Shown here piece after piece: positions 10,643 through 21,035 of a stretch of DNA of 64,000 nt. The notes under the pieces were generated by a model that was not told where the DNA came from, did no database searches, and saw only the letters and a list, made by a program, of their open reading frames with translations. This stretch comes from Lepidostoma basale (lineage: Eukaryota; Arthropoda; Insecta; Trichoptera; Lepidostomatidae). The stretch spans positions 124,001 to 188,000 of the forward strand of contig JAHDVF020000190.1 of the NCBI GenBank assembly GCA_022606425.2, given 5' to 3'. Both the position numbers and the translations under genes were made by a program. The first letter of the stretch is position 1; the number at the start of each line of letters is the position of its first letter.

Positions 10643-10820
10643 ACGACCTTCGTGGCAGAGTGGTAAGAGCTCTGGCTTCCATACCGGAGGTTCCGGGTTC
10701 GATTCCCGGCGATGGCAGTGTGATTGTCACACTGTCTTTGGTCTGGTGTAGAATTCACGTGACAATAAAATGGCGATAGATTGGCTACCTATCACATGTC
10801 ACGAGAATCAATATAATAGC
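10643..10820 (+). mobile_element. SINE-A, tRNA-derived
   Basis: Pol III A box TGGCAGAGTGG (10653-10663) and B box GGTTCGATTCC (10696-10706) lie 33 bp apart in a tRNA-like head. The body is 'GGTCTGGTGTAGAATTCACG', and the 3' end is 'ATTGGCTACCTATCACATGT' then 'CACGAGAATCAATATAATAG'. No CCA and poor acceptor pairing, so not a working tRNA. A SINE-B follows directly. Confidence 0.85.
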
Positions 10821-10867
10821 TAAAAAAAAAAAAAAATGTGCACCTTCTAAAAGATCATTATGTGCTT

Positions 10868-11096
10868 TTTTTTTGTTATTTTATTTTATTATTTGTTTTA
10901 GATTTATTTTGTGGTTGATGGACGATTGAAGTATGCGCAAGAGATGCCTATTTGTGGCGACGAGGTTCGCAACCCATCACACCGCGTCTCTCGCGGGGGC
11001 GAAAGAATGGAGTGCCGCATCAATTAAAGTGTGGCAGTCCATTTTTTCTGCCTACCCTTTCGGGGAGACGTCGTGATGGTTAGTTAGTTAGTTGAG
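10868..11096 (+). mobile_element. SINE-B with GTTA-LINE tail
   Basis: The head 'TTTGTTTTAGATTTATTTTG' to 'GATGCCTATTTGTGGCGACG' contains a B-box-like GGTTCGCAACC, then 'CGCGTCTCTCGCGGGGGCG'. From about 11027 the sequence is the 3' end of the GTTA LINE ('GTGTGGCAGTCCATT...' to GTTA repeats). SINEs sharing a LINE tail are usually mobilised by that LINE. Confidence 0.75.
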
Positions 11097-11634
11097 TTAT
11101 AAATTTCTACCTCATTTATTCTACTCTCATCCTTCTGCCAGTTCCATGCTTCACTTCCATACATCAGGGCTGGTACCAATTTCATGAAGTGTATTATTTT
11201 ATTTCTACTTTGTTCGCCATACTTTGTGTTGCAGATGTTTTATATTTTATATTTATTTTTATTTTTTATTCTTATACTTTGTATACGTACAACCCTCACT
11301 TTTTAAACAAATTAAAATAAAATATTAAAGATGTTTCGGACTACCCAGCTCTTCCTCAGTGATATTACAAAGATATTTAAAATATTATAAAATGTCTTCC
11401 ACATTCGCTATAATTTGTGTTGTAGATGTTTTATTTGTCTTTTTTTTATATACTTTGTATGTACAACACTTAAATTGTTTACAAATATGATCAGTTTTGA
11501 CAGATGTTATAAAGAATTATTTTCCTAAAAATAATTCTTTATAATAACTGTCAAAACTGATTATATTTGTAAACAATTTTATAATATTTTAAATATGTAT
11601 CTTTATAATTTTATAATATTTTAAATATGTATCA

Positions 11635-11665
11635 CTGAAGAAGGACCGGTTGTCCGAAACATGTC
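11635..11665 (+). ncRNA. Hammerhead-like motif, type E (intact core)
   Basis: CUGAAGA-A-GGAC-CGGUU-GUCC-GAAAC-AUGU-C. All core residues conserved, stem II 4 bp. It follows a large palindrome (11473-11580). Confidence 0.7.
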
Positions 11666-11848
11666 TGATATGTAATTTTTTTTTAAGCAAGTGTTGTATA
11701 AAAAAGTATATAAAAAAGAAAAAGACAAATATTATAAAATTGTTTACAAATATGGTTAGTTTTGACAGATGTTATATATAGTAATAACATCTGTCAAAAC
11801 TGACCATATTTGTAATCAATTTTATAATATTTTAACTAAATAATATCA

Positions 11849-11880
11849 CTGAGGAAGGACTGGGTAGTCCGAAACATGTT
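11849..11880 (+). ncRNA. Hammerhead-like motif, type E (intact core)
   Basis: CUGAGGA-A-GGACU-GGGU-AGUCC-GAAAC-AUGU-U. 5-bp stem II. It follows a second palindrome (11737-11821). A reversed, decayed copy lies at 11328-11360. Confidence 0.7.
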
Positions 11881-11939
11881 TGATATTTAATTTTAATTTG
11901 TTTAAAAAGGGAGTGTTTTATACAAAGTACATAAAAAAA

Positions 11940-12420
11940 AGTATTATTTTAAATTTCAGATGTGAAGTGTATTGATTTCAATAAATTAGTATTGTGTTAA
12001 TTATATTTGAAAAAGAACTCTTAAATATGGTATCCAAAACATAGGATTGTGTCTAAAAATACTTGAGGTCGTTAGGAACAATATTGTTCATTAACTACGT
12101 AGAAAAATAAAAGACAACAAACGCCTCGTTATAAGTCGGTCTTGGAAATATTATTTGTAACTGGAAAAGTATGTTTTCCCTGGAAATGCGACACCTCTAC
12201 CTCACCCCGTGTTATTTCGCGTTTTCAGGACTTTCACAGCACCCAACACCCCCGACCCCTAAAGACGGTAATGGGTACCCCTAAAAATAATATCCTAATT
12301 GTAAGGGTACACATACCGTCTTGAGGACAGTAGAACCATTCGGTACGTAATAAATATATAAGGGGAATAGTAAACCCGATGGTTAAATGGTTTTACTTGG
12401 ATTTAATTTATGTAAATAGT
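11940..12420. other. No gene; small foldback
   Basis: AAGACGGTA (12262-12270) is inverted at 12314-12322, with GGTACCC / GGGTAC inside, a ~60-bp imperfect hairpin. Otherwise featureless. Confidence 0.4.
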
Positions 12421-12422
12421 AA

Positions 12423-12932
12423 ACTAACTAACTAACTAACCATCACGCCGTCTTCCCCGAATGGGTAGGCAGAAAGAATGGACTGCCACACTTTTCTTTC
12501 CTGACATAATTCTCTCGCTTCGTCAACATTCATACACCGTGTCATGCACGCGCGTCGATTTCTCTGACTCCACAAGTGGCCGACATTCAATATTTGATTT
12601 ATTTGATCGTGCCACGTTTTCCTTGGTCTTCCTCTATTTCTAATTCCATTAACATCGTTAACATATACCATTATTTTTTCATTCATTCTTTCCTTGTGTC
12701 CAAAAAATCTTGGGGATCCATTTTTAATTTTAATTATGATGCAATCATCTGCCTTACATTTATTTCTTATTTCGTCGTTCGACATTCTATCATACATCGT
12801 TTTCCCGCACATTCTTCTTAGTGATTTAATTTCTACGGCATTTAACCTACTTCCATCGTTCTTTTCCATCACTAAGATTTAGTTTCATACATAATGGTTG
12901 GCACTATAACTCCGTTGTGTATAACCATCCTT
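12423..12932 (-). mobile_element. GTTA-family LINE, subfamily c/a chimera
   Basis: Frame 12872-12432 is open for 146 codons. Its N-terminal half (IKSLRRMCGKTMYDRMSNDE, NKCKADDCII) matches subfamily c, while its C-terminal half (GRPRKTWHDQINQILNVGH, ERKVWQSILSAYPFGE) matches subfamily a. GTTA tail. This could be recombination or template switching, or an unsampled subfamily. Confidence 0.75.
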
Positions 12933-13495
12933 TCTTCTTATATTTTCCTTCGACACTCTATTATACTCAGAGTATCGTCTAAGAGATCTCATTTCTAATG
13001 CATTTATTCTACTTTCATCCTTCTTTTGCCAGTTCCATGCTTCGCTTCCATATATATGGGTCGGTACAAGAACACCATTGAGTGGACAACTTTAAACGAT
13101 TCACTTTGTTGCCAGCCCCAACCCTTCTTTCAATATCCCTCTCCACTCGCCCATCTTTTGTAAACATAATATTACCTTAATTCACGAACTCATCTACTTG
13201 CTCCAAATTTTCACCATTCACGCTAATGTTGCAGACTGTCATGATTTCTTCTTTTTAAAAAATCATTACCTTGGACCTATTCACATTCATCATCAGATCA
13301 TTTCGCATGCATACCTCATACATACTATTTACCAGGACTGGTAGTTCACGCTCGTTGTCTGCAAGTAGGACAGCGTCATCCGCATACAAGAGACAGCTTA
13401 CTGACACTCCGCTCATTTTGGCACCTACATCCAACCCTTTGAGCTCTTTCAACAAATATATATCTCTTTCATATAATTAGTAATCAACAAAAAAT
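12933..13495 (-). mobile_element. GTTA-family LINE, subfamily a (3'-truncated RT piece)
   Basis: On -, upstream of the chimeric copy and in the same orientation. Frame 13455-13255 encodes KELKGLDVGAKMSGVSVSCL, LLYADDAVLLADNERELPVL and EVCMRNDLMMNVNRSKVM. The thumb and C-terminal part to 12933 is degraded. No tail belongs to this piece. Confidence 0.75.
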
Positions 13496-13820
13496 TTTCC
13501 ATTACTATTTATTTAATTTATTATTATTATTATTATTTTATTATTATACATCATTAAGGCGTGTTTTTTTAATATATTTGTTAATTTTTACTGCGAGTTT
13601 CTAAATTTTCGAAAACGGGACATTTTGGCATCCCGAAGCTATTTTCGGGGACATCGGACACGCTGATTGAAAACGGGACCGTCTCCTCTCTTCCTCCTTT
13701 CATTTACTTCTGTCATGTGTCCATGAGTCCGCTTCCCAATTAATCCCGTGTCTTTTTTTCCTTTGGTATAATTTGTTTAAATTTTTTTAAGTGTTTTTAG
13801 TGTAATCTGCATGTTAGGCG

Positions 13821-14008
13821 GGACATAGAGGAAAATATCTGTAGATTAAATGTGGCCTGGTCCCTTTTGATTTCTTTCGTACATTTTTTTTTATAACTAG
13901 AGTCCCGCATGGACGAGGGCCGGGCCTAGGGATTGAATAAGCAAAGCTGACGAAAGGCGCCGTTCGCCTATAACAGCTTCGGGTAAGCGGTGGTAATCCT
14001 CTATGTCC
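13821..14008. repeat. 188-bp inverted-repeat element, copy 1
   Basis: GGACATAGAGGA at the left is exactly inverted at the right (TCCTCTATGTCC). The interior includes 'GTCCCGCATGGACGAGGG' and 'AGCTGACGAAAGGCG'. The second copy is at 47046-47231. No ORF; class unknown. Confidence 0.65.
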
Positions 14009-14395
14009 TTCATGTTCCAATGGAAAGAGGCGAGAAAGAAAGAAAAAAAACGAAAGTAGAACCACTTCCAAATAATAAAATAAAAAGTCTTACTCATAAT
14101 GCGAGTCAAGTTTTCACAAATTCTTCTCCTTCATGTGACATAAGTTTCCCCGATGTTGAACATCACTTCTGCAAAGACTCCTCTGTCCTGCGCCGCCTGG
14201 AATATCTCATCCACGCTCCTTATTCCAGTCCAGTCTTTAACGTAGTGTAGAAAAGATGTTTGCTTTTAGTCAGGATAACGTCGTCCTTCAATATTGCCTA
14301 TAAATATAAGTTGTAGGATTTTATATCTATTTCCACGCAAAATATGATCTAGATAGGACATTTTAGAGATCGTAATACATTTTAAATTTTTTTAC

Positions 14396-15262
14396 TCATA
14401 ATGAAAGAGCTGAAAGGGTTGGAAGAAGGTGCCGAAATGAGCGGAGTGTCAGTAAGCAGTCTCTTGTATGCGGATGACGCTGTCCTACTTGCAACGAGCA
14501 TGAACTACAAGTCCTGGTGAATAGTATGTATGAGGTATGCATGCGAAATGATCTGATGATGAATATGAATAAGTCCAAGGTAATGATTTTTGACAATTAA
14601 AAAATCCTGACAGTCTAACATTAGCGTGAATGGTGAGAATTTGGAGCAAGTAGATGAGTTCGTGTATTTGGGTAGTATGTTAACAAAATATGAAAGTGGA
14701 GAGGGATATTGAAAGAAGGGTTGGGGCAGGCAACAAAGTGAATGGTGCACTTGTCATGGCGAACAAAAACCTATCCAAAAGAGCTAAAATGGCAGTGCAC
14801 AATGGTGTTCTTGTACCGACCGTTATGTATGGAAGCGAATCATGGAACTGGCAAAAGAAGGATGAAAGTAGAATACATGCAATAGAAATGAGATCTCTAA
14901 GCCGAATGTATGTTACTCTGTGTACTGATAGAATGTCGAATGAAAATATAATAAGTGAATGCGGTGCGAATGATGGTTGTATGAACAAAATAATGAAAGG
15001 ATCATTAAGATGGTTTGGACACATGGAAAGAATGAATAAAGAAATAATGGTAAAAAAATTATATATTAACGATGTAAATGGAACTAGAAATAGAGGAAGA
15101 CTGACAAAAACGTGGCAGGATCAAGTAAATCAAATTAATGTCGGCCACGTGAAGAGTGAGGAGTTGGAGAAATCGACGTGCGTACATGACACGAAGTATA
15201 GATGTTTTGGAAACGAGAGAAGTATATCAGTGACAGTCCAGTCCTTTCAGTAGTTAGTTAGT
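14396..15262 (+). mobile_element. GTTA-family LINE, subfamily a (decayed, longer)
   Basis: Begins in RT with KELKGLEEGAKMSGVSVSS and an intact YADDAVL block (14468-14490). It then runs through EVCMRNDLMMN and the VERDIERRVGAGNKVNGAL, MYGSESWNWQKKDESRIHAI and LRWFGHMERMNKEIMVKK blocks (14690-15253). Several small deletions shift the frame. The end is diverged, but GTTAGTTAG survives at 15253-15262. Confidence 0.8.
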
Positions 15263-15269
15263 TTATACA

Positions 15270-15825
15270 AAGTAGAATTATTTAATAATTTTGTGATAAA
15301 TCTCTCCCATTTAGGGATATATTTTTTGGGACACCCACCCACATATTATTACTTAAATAAATCCTGTTTTTTCTCGTGATATATTTTTCCTGACCACCCG
15401 TTTCCTACCCCCTTCCGCCTCTTCCACCCCGCGCCCATAACAGTTGCTCTGAAATCAGCATTAATTGTCGCGCCTCTCTGCGTCTATATTCATTCGTACC
15501 GTGCAGATCTCTGGAGATAACTACGGGTAGGAACTCCCGGCGAGAGTCCTGCGCGGGGACGGTCTTGTGAATTTGATAAATTTTCAAGCGAATGGTAGAC
15601 GTTTCATTTTTTTGCTTCTCAAACAATGTCTCCAATTTCTCTTCGTTACCATACTTTTTTTTATTTTAATGGGAAGTTTTACGTTTTACATCTATTTTTT
15701 CGCGAAATTGTTTTAATCTTTTAAGTTCATTATTGCACAATTACTATAAATATGCTACTTAAGAAACATTTTAAAAAGGCCGATTCGAATGCAGTAAAAA
15801 AAAATTATAGTTTTAAATATATCCT
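15270..15825. other. No gene recognised
   Basis: Contains a GC-richer stretch 15395-15560. The 76-codon frame on - has no recognisable domain. Confidence 0.35.
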
Positions 15826-15827
15826 AA

Positions 15828-16062
15828 CTAAAAACTAACCATTACACCATCCCCCCGAAGAGGTAGGCAGAATCTACACTGTTCTTTCCTGACATATTTC
15901 TTTCGTTTTCTCAACATTCATACATCGTGTCATGCACGCGCGTCGATTTCTCTGACTCCTCACGTGCTGACATTCAATATTTGGTTTTATTTGATCGTGC
16001 CACGTTTTTATTTATTACCAGTTCCATTTACATAGCTAACATATACTTTTTATTTGTGTATA
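15828..16062 (-). mobile_element. GTTA-family LINE, subfamily a fragment
   Basis: Reversed 3' end: GTTAGTTTTTAGTTAG-like tail, 'CCTCTTCGGGGGG' hairpin region, CMTRCMN and WHDQIKPNIE-like codons. Decayed. Confidence 0.68.
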
Positions 16063-16126
16063 AAATCTAATGAATCTATTAGTTTAATATATTTGATCGA
16101 TTTGATTTAAAATATTTTAAATTCAT

Positions 16127-16550
16127 ATGAATGTTGCGGATGGAAAATTACGTCATGTTCTCAGCTCTAAAATACCACAATGCCTCAACACTAAAGTTTT
16201 CAACCAGTGCGTCTTAACAGTCATGACGTACGAAGCCGAGACGTGGACACTGACAAAAGGTCTAGTCTACAGATTCAAGGTCGCCCAACGCGCCATGGAA
16301 AGAGCCATGCTTGGAATAACCTTGAGGGACAGATTTAGAAACGAATTTATTCGTCAACAAACAAAGGTGACTGAGGTGGCTCTGAGGATCGGTGGACTGA
16401 AGTGGCGATGGGCTGGCCGGAGAACCGACGGCTGATGGGGGAGACGGGTTCTGGAGTGGAGACCGCGTACAGGATTCCGCAGAGTTGGACGTCCCCCTAC
16501 CTGATGGATTGACGATCTGAAGAGGTTTGTTGGACATTGATGGATGGGAG
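16127..16550 (+). mobile_element. RTE-like LINE, C-terminal piece
   Basis: Frame 16127-16435 encodes LRHVLSSKIPQCLNTKVFNQ, TYEAETWTLTKGLVYRFKV, AMLGITLRDRFRNEFIRQQ and LKWRWAGR. A deletion near 'RRTDG' shifts the frame. Same source as 56542-56961. Confidence 0.78.
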
Positions 16551-16714
16551 CGGCTCTTTTGATATTCTAAAGTATAATATGAAATGTTATAATATTCTCA
16601 TTAACAAGGGAAACAAATATATTACCCATAAAAAAAAATCTACAAAATAAATGTTTTCATTTATATTTAACGAGTAAATGGTCTTCACAATAACAAACTT
16701 TGGCTTTTATTTGT

Positions 16715-17315
16715 ATAGATAAGGATAAGGAATCTAGGAATCTGGTTATAGAAAATCAACCCCTAGAACAGGTCAGGACCTTCAAGTATCTAGGCATAGA
16801 CCTGGTGCGAGGAGCTGATCTGCGGGAAGAAATACAAGCCCAAGTAAACAAGGCCGCTGCAATCTCTGGGGCTCTAAAATCCACAATATGGAAAAACAAA
16901 GATATTGCCATTAAGAGTAAGATGAGAATTTATAAAGCATGCGTAAGACCAATAATAACATATGGCGTCGAAGCAAGGGCAGACACAGTAAGGACCAAAC
17001 AAGTTTTGACGACTTCCGAAATGAAGGCCACCAGGAAAATAGCAGGCAGGAGACTGAGAGATATGTGAAGTTGAGGATATTATAAGATGGAGCAGACAGC
17101 GAGAAAGGGACTGGTACAGTCATGTTCAAAGAATGGACACCACCAGACTCCTCTATATTGCATTGCATAATCAGCCTCATAGGACTCGTCCTCGTGGAAG
17201 ACCTCCTAAAAGATGAAAGGACAGCTGGGAATCTACCTCACAGGAGGAGCAACACTCTGGAGAACAGACCACATAGGTCTACAATAAGGAAGAAGAAGAA
17301 GACTTCTAAGCAACG
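16715..17315 (+). mobile_element. LINE (TFKYLGIDL type), RT C-terminal region
   Basis: Frame 16700-17068: LVIENQPLEQVRTFKYLGID, REEIQAQVNKAAAISGALKS, KSKMRIYKACVRPIITYGVE and ARADTVRTKQVL. A short deletion ends the frame near 17065. The rest ('YRHVQRMDTTRLLYIALHNQ'-type codons, then 'RPPKRWKDSWES') runs frame-shifted to a GAAGAAGAAGAAGA tail at 17290. Confidence 0.75.
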
Positions 17316-17639
17316 TTTACTATTATTATTATTATTATTTTGAAAAAACTCCTTACATCATTACAGCGCGAGCCAAATCGGTGTAAAGGGTGAAAAAAAA
17401 GAATAGCAAAGGAAACACATATAGAACCTTATGAATAGGAAAAGACAGTTATTTGCTTGCTGCCTTTATCGTAAGGGTATTTACGAACTCGCCATAATTG
17501 CATCCAAAGAGATCTATCTATCTCTTTTGCAATCTCATTTAAGAGACGAATCGGTTTCAATACAGGAGAACTTCGAAGGGCCTCTGTGCGGCAATTTGGG
17601 GCATAAAATAAGATATACCCCCTTGCTCTGTTAAAACTA

Positions 17640-17965
17640 TGCGATTTAGCTCTCTCAGTATTCCTGGATTGAAAATACCTCCAGTTAACAGTTTAAAAAA
17701 AGATTTCCCAGAAAGATCATTCGACGAGCTTCAAGAGTGTTGAAACCCAACACTCCTGAGAGAAACAGTGAGGGGTACAAAAAAGGATAACAGTTATACT
17801 CCCTGAGGTATAAGTACCTTAAAAATCGTTTCTGGATCCATTCCAGTTCCAAGGTGACTGTTCTTTTTCTAGGGTCCCAAATGATAGAGCAGTACTCCAA
17901 GTTACTACGAATCAGCGCTTCATACAGTCGACGGATCGCCGTTGTGTTGGAAAAAGATCTTGCGT
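17640..17965 (-). mobile_element. Jockey-like LINE piece
   Basis: Frame 17900-17685: MEYCSIIWDPRKRTVTLELE, IQKRFLRYLYLREYNCYPFL and LFLSGVLGFNTLEARRM. It extends 5' to an 'IRRLYEALI' trace near 17930. No 3' end. Confidence 0.72.
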
Positions 17966-18435
17966 TCCGTAGAACTTCCGTAGAACCGTAGAACTCTTGC
18001 GCCTGTGCGTCTCCAAGGCAAACTTAAGAACAGTCTTTAGAAGCGACTAGAATTTTAATTAATTGTATGAACTAGCATTGAGCCCTGTATTTTGTATTAT
18101 TATATATTTAAGCAGAAATATTTGAATGAAACAAATGAGCTCTGCAGATATTATTCCCTGAAGAGTAATTTCAAAATTACACCCGTGAGAATAATTTTTC
18201 AAAAGATGGCACTCGAAAGTATTCCTTTGCCATTTATTAAGGTTTTATTACACAATAAAAACATTCTGAACAAGTGTACTACAATTAATATTATAGTTGA
18301 AACACTTATAATAAATGGAATTCAGTTAATGAGGCCCGGTGGTCCCGTACGGGACCGCGTAACACAGCGTTTTTATTTTAAAAAAATGTGTGTGTGGTTA
18401 TAATCGATACGGAAATATGCTAATTGAGATTTAGA
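17965..18435. other. No gene recognised
   Basis: AT-rich; a 103-codon + frame (18092-18403) has no family features and a composition like its surroundings. Confidence 0.4.
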
Positions 18436-18439
18436 TACT

Positions 18440-19022
18440 TTTAGAACAAAAGTGAATGGTGCACTTAAAGTTGTCATCGCAAACAAAAACCTATCCAAAA
18501 AAGCTAGAATGGCAGTGCACAATAGTGTTCTTCTACCGACCCTTACGTATGGAAGCGAAGCATGGAACTGGCAAAAGAAGAATGAAAGTATAATAAATGC
18601 AGTAGAAATGAGATCTCTTGGACGAATGTGTGTATGATACTCTGTGTATGATAGAGTGTCGAATGAAAATATAAGAAGTGAATGCGGTGCTAATGATGGC
18701 GTGATGAACAAAATAATGAAAGGATCATTAAGATGGTTTGGATCATTAAGATGGAAAGAATGAATGAAGAAAGAATGGTAAAAAAATTATATGTTAATGA
18801 TGTAAATGGAACCAGAAATAGAGGAAGACCGAGGAAAACGTGGCACGATCAAATATTGAATGTCGGCCATGTGAGGAGCCAGAGAAATCGACGCGCGTGC
18901 ATGACACGATGTATGAATGTTGAGGAATCGAGAGAATTATGTCAGGAAAGAAAAGTGTGGCTGTCCATTATTTCTGCCTACCCCTTCGGGGAGACGGCGT
19001 GATGGTTAGATAGTTAGTTAGT
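18440..19022 (+). mobile_element. GTTA-family LINE, subfamily a
   Basis: Starts at NGALKVVIANKNLSKKARM, then MYGSEAWNWQKKNESIINAV; a frameshift lies near 18640. It ends GRPRKTWHDQILNVGHVRS to SIISAYPFGETA with a GTTA-type tail. A small internal duplication, GATGGTTTGGATCATTAA at ~18731, replaces part of the LRWFGHM region. No clean target duplication was found. Confidence 0.8.
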
Positions 19023-19091
19023 TTAATAACAAAAAATATATATTTTTTTTATTTTATACAAATACTTGTAGACAAATACTGATAATCTAGC

Positions 19092-19515
19092 AATGTGATA
19101 ATTGCGTAAAAGCCTTTCACATTCGATATACGATAGAATCTCAAATGCTGATATAAGAAAGGAATGTAGAGCGGAAGAAGGTATTATGAACAAAATTATG
19201 AAAGGATCGCTGCGTTGGTTCGGACATATGGAACGCATGGATGGAGAAAGAATGGTTAAGAAAGTATACGTTAATGATGTAAATGGGGTACGAAGTCGAG
19301 GCAGACCGAGGAAAACATGGCATGACCAAATTAATCATATTTTAAAGGTTGGTCATGTTAGAAGTCGGAGGAATCGACGTGCGTGTATGACTCGTTGTAT
19401 GAATGTGGACGAAGCTAGAGAGGTTTGCCAGGATAGAATAGTGTGGCGGTCCATTCTCTCTGCCTACCACTGCGGGGAAACAGCGTGATGGTTTGTTGTT
19501 GTTGTTGTTGTTAAT
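19092..19515 (+). mobile_element. GTTA-family LINE, subfamily b (GTT tail)
   Basis: Frame 19102-19488 encodes IYDRISNADIRKECRAEEG, LRWFGHMERMDGERMVKKVY, GRPRKTWHDQINHILKVGH and SILSAYHCGETA, followed by five GTT units. It is almost identical to the copy interrupting the gene at 43.6 kb, including the unusual GTT tail, so the two probably share a recent source. Confidence 0.82.
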
Positions 19516-19796
19516 AAAGATTATCTGCTTAATGCTTACAAATTATCTTAATAGATGGCGCTAGTGTACAACAATGTGAAGTTATTAAAAAATAGTAGCA
19601 TTTATACAAGTTACAAATACTTGTCAAATGTGGAGACTTAAGAAGGGGGAATGGGGAATGTTGTTAACATAAAGTCATCGCTTAACCCAACCAATGACAG
19701 GTCATAAGTCCTGAAACGCCTCGACTACCATATTCTGTTTCCAAATAATTTAGATCTTCTTCTCTATTGAGATACAATTAATCCTTAAAAAATATA

Positions 19797-19850
19797 TAGT
19801 AAAACTTCGATATAACGGACTGATTGGGGGGAGGGTGTGTCCTTTAAAGC
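19797..19850 (+). mobile_element. Tigger-like left end
   Basis: TA then 'TAGTAAAACTTCGATATAAC', matching the complement of the right end at 22871-22895. After ~50 bp it gives way to a Penelope endonuclease relic. Probably the left terminus of the element that ends at 22895. Confidence 0.55.
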
Positions 19851-20010
19851 CGAAATTCTTATAAGTATTAAAGAATATCTTAGATGCCTATCTAATAATA
19901 ATTTTTCGGAGTTCGCTAACCATTTAGTTGAAAATAATCATAAATTTAATAAAGAAAACGGTAAAAACAAAAACTGGTCCAAGTTAAAAATAACATATAA
20001 ATTGGAGTGA
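19850..20010 (+). pseudogene. Penelope-like GIY-YIG endonuclease C-terminus relic
   Basis: Reads ILISIKEYLRCLSNNNFSE, FANHLVENNHKFNKENGKNK, ending at TGA ~20010. Close paralogue of the relic at 61.7 kb (shared EHL/EYLRCLS.NNFSEFANHL). The expected TGR block at the start has been lost at the junction with the Tigger-like end. Confidence 0.72.
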
Positions 20011-20659
20011 AATCTCCAGGCGTTATCTAGCAATACGTTAATGGCGGTAGCCTTGCACATTGCGTTGATAAAAAGATCTTCTGCTTAATGCTTAATCCAA
20101 TCTTCATAGATGGCGCTGGTGTGTAGATTGAAATATAACATGTAAAGTGTGGTGTTACATAGTAGCATATATACAACTTCCAAAAATTTGTCAGACATGG
20201 TGGTCGTAAGAAGGGTGGAATGGGGAATGTTGTATTACATAATGCGTTCGCTTAACCCAACCAATGACAGGTCATAAGTCCTGTAAACACCTCGACGACT
20301 ATATTCTGTTCCCGATTTGCATCTTCGTCTCTATTGAGATACAATTAAAAAAAAATTGTATATTAATAATGAAAACCTACATAACTTTAAACAATTCAGA
20401 AATTTTAGAAATTAAAAAGCCATAATGAAAATATAATAAATAACCAATTAAATTTAAATTCTATTCCTATGCTCGATATGTTTCCGTTACATCTCCCCTC
20501 CCGTCAATTCTAATTATACTCCTTCCACTCGAGATGTTCCCGTAACATCTCCCCTCTCCTCTTTCCTAATTATACTCCTTCCACTTTTATACATTACTCG
20601 ATCTCCATTTAGTATATAAGTGACCGCTCTGTTTTATTTGATTGTTAAAATTGTATACA

Positions 20660-20691
20660 TTGATAAAGGTTACTTGTAACCGAAACATGTC
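20660..20691 (+). ncRNA. Hammerhead-like motif, type A
   Basis: UUGAUAA-A-GGUUAC-UU-GUAACC-GAAAC-AUGU-C: perfect 6-bp stem II, self-complementary ACAUGU stem III, H17 = C. Two core substitutions. A TATATAAGT box lies ~50 bp upstream (20618-20626) and a Penelope-type leader (20370-20600) with a tandem duplication precedes it. Confidence 0.55.
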
Positions 20692-21035
20692 TTAATTCAG
20701 TGAAAATAAAAAGTATTGTAATACAATGTATAATTATTTTTATTCCTCTTTATTTTTATTCAAATATGAAGAAACATATGTTTACTATATTTAGATATAA
20801 ATAAACAATACAAAACAGAAACAAAATTCTTTTTATTGTCTTCGGACACTCGTCGTAAAGTTACGTTGCTGTTTGAAATCGATGCGCTTGCTTTCGGTAA
20901 TCCTGCTTTGAAAAAGGAATCGAGTTTTTTTTGCACTTTTGAAATTTGCTGTTTTTCATAATCAACTCTCTAAAATTACGAAAATGCGGATACTATAGTT
21001 GAACTTCGTTAATAATAATAATAATTATAAACTAA

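Larger units (their letters stand above)
11320..11930. repeat. Penelope-like cluster with two large palindromes
   Basis: 11473-11580 is an inverted repeat with ~50-bp arms ('TTTACAAATATGATCAG...' / its inverse) around a 5-nt spacer. 11737-11821 is a related one with ~40-bp arms. One reversed and two forward type E ribozyme-like motifs flank them, and 'AAGTATATAAAAAAGAAAAA' tails follow. This fits serial Penelope-like insertions with inverted 5' copies. Confidence 0.6.

Noticed and set aside
10643..10740. Possible functional tRNA gene
   Set aside because: A and B boxes are good but acceptor and anticodon arms pair poorly, and the same head recurs with a shared non-tRNA body, so it is a SINE.
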